Below the pieces are notes generated by a model. That model did not search any database and was not told where the DNA came from. It saw only the letters and a program-made list of their open reading frames with translations. Positions 1 to 5,025 of a DNA stretch of 5,025 nucleotides are shown piece after piece. The translations under genes were made by a program, and so were the position numbers. The DNA is from Terriglobia bacterium (lineage in GTDB: Bacteria > Acidobacteriota > Terriglobia > UBA7540), in contig JASHTZ010000169.1 of the NCBI GenBank assembly GCA_030040295.1, positions 1 to 5,025 on the forward strand, written 5' to 3'. Every line of letters starts with the position of its first letter. The first letter of the stretch is position 1.

Positions 1-1014
1 GCGCAGGTTGGTCGCACGGGAACTCTCACCCCGGTTGCGGACTTGGAGCCGGTGGACGTGGGCGGAGTCACCGTGAGCCACGCCACGCTCCACAACATGG
101 ATGAGGTAGAGCGATTGGGCGTGAAGATCGGCGACACCGTGCTGATCCAACGCGCCGGCGAGGTTATTCCCCAGGTCGTCAAAGTGGTGAAGCACGCGGA
201 GGAGGGCCGCGAGTTCGTGATGCCCAGAAAGTGCCCGGTTTGCGGCGAGGACGTCCGCCGGGCAGAAGGCGAAGTGGCTTACCGCTGCGTGAATTCAGCC
301 TGCCCCGCCATTCTCAAGGAATCGTTGCGTCACTGGGCCGGCCGCCGCGCTATGAACATCGAAGGCCTTGGCGACGTGCTGGTGGACCAGCTCGTTGAAA
401 AACACCTGGTGCGCGACGTGGCTGATCTCTACAGTTTGACTCACCAGCAGCTCGCCGATCTCGAGCGCATGGGTGAAAGGTCGGCCAAAAATGTGATGGA
501 CGAAATCGAACGCAGCAAGCGATCGGAGCTGCCGCGCGTGATCTTCGCGCTCGGGATTCGCTACGTGGGCGAACGCACCGCGCAATTGCTGGCCAATCAC
601 TTTGGCGCGCTCGACAAAATTGCCAAAGCCACTCCGGATGAGCTTATGGAGGCGGAAGAGGTGGGGCCACGTATCGCCGAGGCCATCCAGGAGTTCTTTC
701 AGGAGAAGCGCAATCGCGAGGTTATTGAAAAGCTCCGCAAGGCTGGACTGCAATTCGAACAGGCGCAAACCCGCAAGCGGCAGGGAAAATTGACAGGAAA
801 GCAATTCGTGCTTACAGGCACACTACCTTCGCTCTCCCGTCAGGAAGCCACAGATTTGATCGAAGCCGACGGCGGTCGAGTGATCGGCTCCGTTAGTAAG
901 AAAACGGATTATGTGGTTGTGGGCGCCGATGCCGGTTCCAAGTTGGAAAAGGCCAATACGCTGAAGATTCCGACGCTCGACGAAGCAGGACTGAGAAAAT
1001 TGCTTGCAAAGTAG
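1..1014 (+). CDS. ligA: NAD+-dependent DNA ligase LigA, C-terminal half (5' end outside window)
   Basis: LigA seals nicks in duplex DNA in the cytoplasm, using NAD+ as the adenylate donor, during replication and repair. The frame is open from base 1, giving 337 residues of a protein usually near 670, so the adenylation domain lies upstream. The first residues, QVGRTGTLTPVADLEPV followed by VSHATLHN, are the signature of the LigA OB fold, so the TTG at position 43 is an internal leucine and not a start. Domains in window residue numbers: end of OB fold about 1-75; Cys4 zinc finger with C78, C81, C96 and C101; helix-hairpin-helix domain about 115-235 with four glycine-containing hairpins (EGLGD, ERMGE, LGIRYVGE, EEVGPR); BRCT domain about 264-337 beginning LTGKQFVLTGTL. 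All four zinc cysteines are intact and no frameshift is seen. It stops at TAG 1012-1014 and converges on the minus-strand gene beside it. The family assignment is close to certain; only the upstream half is unseen. Confidence 0.98.
   Translation, partial: AQVGRTGTLTPVADLEPVDVGGVTVSHATLHNMDEVERLGVKIGDTVLIQRAGEVIPQVVKVVKHAEEGREFVMPRKCPVCGEDVRRAEGEVAYRCVNSACPAILKESLRHWAGRRAMNIEGLGDVLVDQLVEKHLVRDVADLYSLTHQQLADLERMGERSAKNVMDEIERSKRSELPRVIFALGIRYVGERTAQLLANHFGALDKIAKATPDELMEAEEVGPRIAEAIQEFFQEKRNREVIEKLRKAGLQFEQAQTRKRQGKLTGKQFVLTGTLPSLSRQEATDLIEADGGRVIGSVSKKTDYVVVGADAGSKLEKANTLKIPTLDEAGLRKLLAK
232..303 (+). other. LigA Cys4 zinc-finger segment
   Basis: Four cysteine codons at 232, 241, 286 and 301 give the spacing C-x2-C-x14-C-x4-C, the usual zinc-binding arrangement of bacterial LigA between the OB fold and the helix-hairpin-helix domain. 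In the family this module helps the ligase grip nicked DNA. All four ligands are present, which argues that this ligA copy is functional. Confidence 0.93.
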
Positions 1015-1028
1015 AGGCTGCTCGCCCT
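1015..1028. other. 14-base gap between convergent stop codons
   Basis: The ligA stop (1012-1014) and the stop of the minus-strand gene (complement of 1029-1031) are 14 bases apart. Short inverted repeats reach from here into the minus-strand gene end: GGCTGC 1016-1021 with GCAGCC 1040-1045, and GAGGC 1014-1018 with GCCTC 1051-1055. They compete with each other, have long loops and lack a T tract, so no intrinsic terminator is called. Transcripts from the two sides may overlap at their 3' ends. Confidence 0.8.
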
Positions 1029-2222
1029 TTAAGTCAAACGCAGCCCCTTCGCCTCAAAGGGTTCGTAAGTGAACTCAACCACACCGTGAGTTACTTCGAC
1101 GGTTTCACCTGATCCCACCGCCTGGCATTTGGTGAACCCGGCGGGCAATGTGATCCGCGCGTCTACTGGATTGGGATCAGCATTGACTGTAAACAACACA
1201 AGGCCCTTCCGGGAGGGCCGAGCGGTCCACTCAATCCCCCGGTCCAGGCTGTGGCCCACGTCCCGATATTCGATCGGCAACCTGATTTGTTGCGGGGCCG
1301 CGGCGAGTTCCGGACCCAACCCTGCCAGTTCGCTGAGCACCGAGCGAAGGTCGTTCCACAAAGGCGCTGTGGGAGGAACGGAGAATAAACCAAAGAAGAG
1401 CAGGCCGTTGGCGCTGTGAACGATGGATTGATAGGCCATGGACTTCAATTCTGCGCGAGTGGGATAAAGGACCATTGCAGGATCGCGATCCTTCTCCCGC
1501 AGATCTTCCCAAGCGAAGGCTTGAAGAACCATGAAGACCGCGCGCGACGGGCCGGCCACGCGCCTCATTTTTTCCGCATACTCGCCCACCTGGCTGATCG
1601 TGCAATTCAGCAAGTCGCCTTGCCGTCCGTCCGGCCAGAGGGCATATTCTTCCCGAATCCCGTGGGGTATTACCGGATAAATATCGGTCGCAATGATCTC
1701 CGCTCCCGGATTGTATTTGCGCAAAGTGCTTACCAGATTCACTGGCGCGTGGTTCAAATAGAGCGGGTGAACAGGGTCGATTCGCCTGACAAAATCGTGA
1801 GTGGCGATGATCTGCTCGGGAGAAACGCGGGCTTTACGGCTTTTCCAAACAAAAGCAGGCTCGTCCTCGGTTTCCCAAAAAAGCAGCGTGGGGTCATGGC
1901 GGAATTGCTCAACAATTCCGCGAATTCTCGCCTCGTCCTCGGCACGTTTTTCTTCGGAAATCGATTCCAGAGTAACCCAGGTGCGCAATTTGTGCTCGCG
2001 CGCCTGGACAAATTCATCACTCTTCGCAGATACATGAACAAGGTTGCATCCGGCTTCCTGCACCTTGCGCCAGGGGTCATCGACTTTCGGCAGCCCGTAG
2101 AGCCCCAGCACGAACTGGTCCCAGCCTTGGGGAAAAATGCCGGCCTGGACCGTGGCTGACATCGTGGCGCCGCGCAGAACCCAGGGTGCGGCAAGCATTG
2201 ACAGAAAGTTTCGTCGCAACAT
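1029..2222 (-). CDS. Putative exported glycoside-hydrolase-like TIM-barrel protein with Tat-like leader
   Basis: The 397-residue protein starts MLRRNFLSML, whose RRNFL fits the twin-arginine export pattern, followed by a short, weakly hydrophobic stretch to about residue 20; export is therefore likely but not certain. Eight candidate barrel strands can be read in order: FVLGLYGLP (37-45), NLVHVSA (60-66), LRTWVTL (79-85), TLLFWETEDEP (112-122), PLYLNHAP (153-160), EIIATDIYPV (175-184), AVFMVLQAFAW (228-238) and GLLFFGLFS (273-281). Residues about 311-397 look like the all-beta C-terminal domain common in glycoside hydrolases. E121, in the EDEP motif at the end of strand 4, is the expected acid/base position of clan GH-A. 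At strand 7, where the nucleophile normally sits, Q234 is seen, with E239 nearby. The start is supported by the leader, by a GAGGAG motif 12 bases upstream and by the fit to the preceding stop; M21 is a weaker alternative that would remove the leader. The upstream gene's TAA directly abuts this ATG, suggesting one transcript and coupled translation. Substrate and exact family are not recognised. Confidence 0.85.
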   Translation of the reverse strand: MLRRNFLSMLAAPWVLRGATMSATVQAGIFPQGWDQFVLGLYGLPKVDDPWRKVQEAGCNLVHVSAKSDEFVQAREHKLRTWVTLESISEEKRAEDEARIRGIVEQFRHDPTLLFWETEDEPAFVWKSRKARVSPEQIIATHDFVRRIDPVHPLYLNHAPVNLVSTLRKYNPGAEIIATDIYPVIPHGIREEYALWPDGRQGDLLNCTISQVGEYAEKMRRVAGPSRAVFMVLQAFAWEDLREKDRDPAMVLYPTRAELKSMAYQSIVHSANGLLFFGLFSVPPTAPLWNDLRSVLSELAGLGPELAAAPQQIRLPIEYRDVGHSLDRGIEWTARPSRKGLVLFTVNADPNPVDARITLPAGFTKCQAVGSGETVEVTHGVVEFTYEPFEAKGLRLT

Positions 2223-5025
2223 TTAGTGAATCAACTCCTCGGCTGCGGAAATCAATTTCCTGCGGTAATCCATCCAGGTTTTGAAATCTGGAGCATAAGT
2301 GTGGAAATGGCGGCTGATGTCCGAGGCATCTTCCTGCCCTCGCGTGACAAACGCCACCGCTTCATCAATCAACGCCAATGCGGCCTTCGCCTGCGGGGTC
2401 TGTGATTCCTGAGCGGCCCGGCGGAGCATTACCAGCAATTCAAAATCCTGACTGCCTTCGCGTGAAGCTTCCCAGCGCTTGGTGGTCACAGGGCCGTGCG
2501 GCCCGGGGTAGACCACACCGTACTCATTATCATGGCTCGGGATCCAGTAGTCCTTGGAAGAATAAACCCAGTAACCGCCGCCGTTCATTCCAAGCTGGAA
2601 TGCAATCCAGGGTTTCATGCGGTAAAAGCCCAGCGGATCGAGGCCACGCTGGTCAGCGGGCGCTTCGTAATGCCAGAACTGTTTGGCCCGGCTGAATACC
2701 TCTGCATATTCGGGGGGATGAAGGCGGAAGAGGTGCAGGTCGGGGCACCAAATGTCCACAAATCCTTCGAGCCGAGCCACCATTTCGGGAGTGGCTCCGC
2801 CGGCGGGATTTGTGTACACCTGAATCTCCGGGTCAGCAGCCTTCGCGCGCTTCACGGCTTCGACGTATTGATCGAAGGCGTGGTCCTCGCCATTCAAGCC
2901 GGGCTCATCATGAATGTAGAGGGCGTAATCCGCTTCGGACAGACCCAATTCGTGCATGTGGCTTCCAAACCAGTGCAGGGCTTCACTGTAACCCTTGTCT
3001 TTCGTAGCTGAGTCCGGTGAGCACCCCGTGGGCCAATCTGGCTCGACCGTTCCATCGATTAAGAAAAATGCACCGGCCAGCCGCGGAATCAACCGATCCG
3101 CCACTGCAGATTCGGCCCCGGCGAAGCTTCCGTCGCAATTCACGCGCACCACGGGCGCCGGCATGTTGAAGACATTCGTGCGGTGCTCGACAGCGTCGCG
3201 AATGGTCGCCTCCAAAACCTCTGGATCCTTAATTGAAGAAAGATACAGCCAGTTGCAGTGTTTGTAGGTGAAGCGGTCGGGTAGCCGCACGCTTGAGACC
3301 GTAAGGTTTAATGGGATTTCAAGAGGTGGGGCAATCCTCTCCAGTGCGGAAATTCGTATGACCTCAGCGTGCTTGCCGCTATCAAGTGATCGGCTGTGAA
3401 ATGTCAGCCAGACCTCGCGAGTCTCCGCCGGGCCGAGGTGGAGCGTTTGGGCCTCGGCGATAAGTGGAAGCGGGTCCTCCTGCGGTTTTCCGGTTGTGTC
3501 CGGCACCACCATCGGTACAGTGCGGAATTGCAATGCATTGGGAATTGTCGAGCGCAATACGAGCGTGAGCGGCTGCGCAGTGATGTTGGTGAGTGCAATT
3601 GCAGCGGAGGCATATTCATTTCCGAGCATTTCAACCTGGATTCCTGCGTTTGAGATTCCTTCCTCGTTGAGCAGCGTGGCGGGTGTGTGCTGCGCCCACG
3701 GATTACTCACCTCCTGAACCATAATCGGACCGGCGGGCCGCACCTTTTCCACAGCCGTCATCAGTGCGCGATCGTAATCGGCCTCGGAATTTGCAGTGTC
3801 GTAATCTTTCACTCTTCCGGAAGTCAGCGCGAGGCGGCGGGCTGCCGCGATGCGCGCCTTCACATAGGTCGCAAGCTCTCCTGAGCCGGCTGGTTCGCGT
3901 TGGGTGAACTCTGCGCCCGCGCGATAAAGGGATACCTCGGATTGAATCGTTGAATCATTGGCGCCCATCCAGTCGCAATCAACCTCATAGTTCCCCGGAG
4001 TCGAGGCAAGCAGCTCGACGCTTACCGTCTTCGATGCTTCAGGTTTGATCAAGTTCAGATGAATGGTGCCATCCGGGTCTTTCACGCGGACCGCGACAAG
4101 AGCCGCGCCCTCCGGCGGTTCTTCAATAGTCGTTGTGCCCAGACTGATTCGTACAATGTTTTTCACGCCCGTTTCGTGGCTTGTGTCTACGGCTTCGCCT
4201 CCGTTTGTGCCTGTACGCAGCGGCTGCGACAGGCCTCCTTGTAACCCGGTCCAGAGAACTTTTGCTCCAGGTTTTTGCACGAGACGGTACGCGATCAATT
4301 TGCCGGAGCCGCCCGCGACCAGCAGGTGAACTTCCTTTTCATTTTGCCACTGGCAAAGGATGGGGGAGCTCACCCCTCCACCCGGCAAATCCCATGAGTC
4401 AATGATGGCGCCGGATGGATCCAGAACGTAAAGGGATTTCCCCTCTGTGCCTTCGCCGCGCGTCACCTGAAAGATCGTCGCCCGGCCATCGCCGTTGAGA
4501 TTGGCGATGGCGGGAGCAAAGTAGATACCATGCCCATCCAGATGCACGTTCCAGCGCACCTGTCCGTGGGCGTCAACGCAGAAAACGCGATTGCTCTTGT
4601 CTCCAAAAAGGATTTCGGGCGAGCCGTCGCCATCAATGTCGGCGACCGCGGTCGACTGGTACGATTGCAGCAAGGAAGGCGCGCGCCAAAGAGTTTTTCC
4701 GGTTTTTGCATCCAAGGCATCGAGGCCCTGCCACGGACCAACAAAGGCTGTGGCGACAAGTGCCACTTGTTTTCCGGATTCCAGCGAAGCGGCGATGGGC
4801 AAGGCGCGGCCGATTCTGCCGTCCACTTGCGCGTGCCACAGCACCTCGCCGGTGGAGCGAACCGCATAGAGGTCCTTATCTTCCGTGCCGAACACGAGAG
4901 CGGGGTGGCCGTCAATTTCGGCGACCGCCGCAGGGCTGACTCGGTAATTTGTGGCTGTCACTTCGAACCGCAGACGGCCGTTGACGTCGACAGCGTAGAG
5001 ATGACCGCGTGAATCGGTCATTACA
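2223..5025 (-). CDS. Large propeller protein with C-terminal GH123 (DUF4091)-like glycoside hydrolase domain (5' end outside window)
   Basis: Residue numbers count from the methionine codon at 5021-5019. The frame is open to the window edge, and this methionine lies inside a propeller strand (VMTDSRGHLYAVD) with no leader before it, so the real start and any signal peptide are probably beyond 5025. At least 933 residues are visible. Residues about 1-260 form PQQ/FG-GAP-type propeller repeats. Residues about 285-375 are beta-rich and 380-430 helical, and I cannot assign either to a family. Residues about 455-575 look like the beta-sandwich that precedes GH123 catalytic domains (NEYASAAIALTNI). 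Residues about 580-865 look like a GH123/DUF4091 barrel: the Asp-Glu pair D705-E706 in YIHDEP, GGGYWVYSS at 814-822, and the closing RWEASREGSQDFELL pattern at 849-863. Characterised GH123 enzymes are exo-acting beta-N-acetylgalactosaminidases that use an adjacent Asp-Glu pair and the substrate's acetamido group. DUF4091 proteins are broader, so galactosaminide specificity is only a hypothesis. A helical tail ends at TAA 2225-2223, next to the following gene's start. No frameshift is seen. Confidence 0.88.
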   Translation of the reverse strand, partial: VMTDSRGHLYAVDVNGRLRFEVTATNYRVSPAAVAEIDGHPALVFGTEDKDLYAVRSTGEVLWHAQVDGRIGRALPIAASLESGKQVALVATAFVGPWQGLDALDAKTGKTLWRAPSLLQSYQSTAVADIDGDGSPEILFGDKSNRVFCVDAHGQVRWNVHLDGHGIYFAPAIANLNGDGRATIFQVTRGEGTEGKSLYVLDPSGAIIDSWDLPGGGVSSPILCQWQNEKEVHLLVAGGSGKLIAYRLVQKPGAKVLWTGLQGGLSQPLRTGTNGGEAVDTSHETGVKNIVRISLGTTTIEEPPEGAALVAVRVKDPDGTIHLNLIKPEASKTVSVELLASTPGNYEVDCDWMGANDSTIQSEVSLYRAGAEFTQREPAGSGELATYVKARIAAARRLALTSGRVKDYDTANSEADYDRALMTAVEKVRPAGPIMVQEVSNPWAQHTPATLLNEEGISNAGIQVEMLGNEYASAAIALTNITAQPLTLVLRSTIPNALQFRTVPMVVPDTTGKPQEDPLPLIAEAQTLHLGPAETREVWLTFHSRSLDSGKHAEVIRISALERIAPPLEIPLNLTVSSVRLPDRFTYKHCNWLYLSSIKDPEVLEATIRDAVEHRTNVFNMPAPVVRVNCDGSFAGAESAVADRLIPRLAGAFFLIDGTVEPDWPTGCSPDSATKDKGYSEALHWFGSHMHELGLSEADYALYIHDEPGLNGEDHAFDQYVEAVKRAKAADPEIQVYTNPAGGATPEMVARLEGFVDIWCPDLHLFRLHPPEYAEVFSRAKQFWHYEAPADQRGLDPLGFYRMKPWIAFQLGMNGGGYWVYSSKDYWIPSHDNEYGVVYPGPHGPVTTKRWEASREGSQDFELLVMLRRAAQESQTPQAKAALALIDEAVAFVTRGQEDASDISRHFHTYAPDFKTWMDYRRKLISAAEELIH
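2235..2240 (-). promoter_or_regulatory. Shine-Dalgarno site for the downstream gene, inside the upstream gene's last codons
   Basis: On the minus strand the bases read GAGGAG, 12 bases before the ATG at 2222-2220. They double as the codons for the two glutamates near the C-terminus of the upstream protein (EELIH, then stop). The spacing is slightly long but workable. A ribosome ending at TAA 2225-2223 would sit on this site and the new start, which fits translational coupling and supports the chosen start. Confidence 0.6.
2427..3284 (-). other. GH123/DUF4091-like catalytic domain with Asp-Glu pair
   Basis: This segment codes for about residues 580-865 of the large protein. The D705 codon is the complement of 2907-2909 and the E706 codon the complement of 2904-2906, in YIHDEP after a predicted strand. 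Other features expected in the family are QVYTNPAGG (734-742), FVDIWCPDLH (754-763), FWHYEAP (782-788), GGGYWVYSS (814-822) and the R-x-E-x2-R-x-G-x2-D-x-E pattern starting at R849. In characterised GH123 enzymes the adjacent Asp orients the acetamido group and the Glu is the acid/base. Preservation of this pair suggests an active enzyme. The family call rests on motif recall without a profile search. Confidence 0.75.
4245..5000 (-). repeat. Coding repeats of a PQQ/FG-GAP-type beta-propeller, about six units
   Basis: These are degenerate protein repeats, not DNA repeats. Units begin at residues 8 (LYAVDVNGRLRFE), 51 (LYAVRSTGEVLWHA), 100 (LDALDAKTGKTLWRA), 146 (VFCVDAHGQVRWNV), 197 (LYVLDPSGAIIDSW) and 242 (LIAYRLVQKPGAKVLW), spaced 43-51 residues apart. 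The pattern of small/aromatic residue, D, xxG, then an aromatic matches PQQ-type blades. Between them lie Asp/Asn loops typical of FG-GAP/VCBS repeats (DIDGDGSPE at 128-136, NLNGDG at 174-179). Further blades probably lie beyond the right edge. Such propellers usually bind ligands or mediate contacts outside the cytoplasm; no PQQ-enzyme active site is visible. Confidence 0.75.

Noticed and set aside
43..45. TTG as a start codon for a short ligase-like protein
   Set aside because: The frame is open upstream to base 1 and encodes the conserved LigA OB-fold signature, so this is an internal leucine.
295..804. 169-residue open frame on the minus strand opposite ligA
   Set aside because: It lies wholly inside the conserved zinc finger, helix-hairpin-helix and early BRCT coding region of ligA, and its translation is Leu/Phe/His-rich without any domain pattern.
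1014..1062. Possible bidirectional terminator hairpins (GGCTGC/GCAGCC, GAGGC/GCCTC, CCCTTT/AAAGGG)
   Set aside because: Stems are only 5-6 base pairs with loops of about 18-30 bases, they exclude one another, and no T tract follows on either strand.
1416..2159. 247-residue open frame on the plus strand opposite the TIM-barrel gene
   Set aside because: It is antisense to a gene with clear barrel strands, a leader and a ribosome site. Its translation shows no recognisable motif and no start context; it reads as a by-product of GC-rich codon use.
2496..3011. 171-residue open frame on the plus strand opposite the GH123-like domain
   Set aside because: It is antisense to the catalytic domain with the D-E pair and shows no independent motif or ribosome site.
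3940..3960. Small direct repeat TTGAATCGTTGAATCATTG
   Set aside because: It is short and imperfect, lies inside coding sequence (residues NDSTIQS) and has no partner copies elsewhere that I could see.
4530..5012. 160-residue open frame on the plus strand opposite the propeller repeats
   Set aside because: It is antisense to clear propeller repeats; its apparent regularity mirrors the repeats on the other strand.

Overview
The window comes from a bacterium with moderately high GC (by eye in the upper 50s percent) and almost no non-coding DNA. It holds three genes, two of them cut by the window edges. The NAD+-dependent DNA ligase marks it as bacterial. A Tat-like twin-arginine leader on a carbohydrate-enzyme-like protein, and a long PQQ/FG-GAP propeller protein with a GH123 (DUF4091)-type catalytic domain, resemble the gene content of soil Acidobacteriota (Solibacter/Bryobacter-like), with Planctomycetota or Verrucomicrobiota as alternatives. 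This placement is inference; no rRNA or marker set beyond ligA is present.

Layout: positions 1-1014 (+) encode the C-terminal half of LigA: the end of the OB fold, the Cys4 zinc finger, the helix-hairpin-helix domain and the BRCT domain. A 14-base gap separates it from two genes on the minus strand that converge on it. Reading in their direction, the first (5025 down to 2223) is a large protein whose start lies beyond the right edge. It has propeller repeats, an unassigned central region, a beta-sandwich and a GH123-like catalytic domain with an Asp-Glu pair. The second (2222 down to 1029) starts directly after the first one's stop (TAA then ATG, no base between). It is a secreted-type TIM-barrel glycoside-hydrolase-like protein with a C-terminal beta domain.

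How they work together: ligA is a housekeeping replication and repair gene and is probably unrelated to its neighbours. The two minus-strand genes form a tight, probably translationally coupled pair. Both carry an Asp-Glu-Pro motif after a predicted beta strand of a TIM barrel, so together they look like a small glycan-processing module acting outside the cytoplasm. The substrate cannot be read from the sequence. No RNA gene, mobile element, CRISPR array or convincing terminator was seen, and there is no stretch over 300 bases without a gene.
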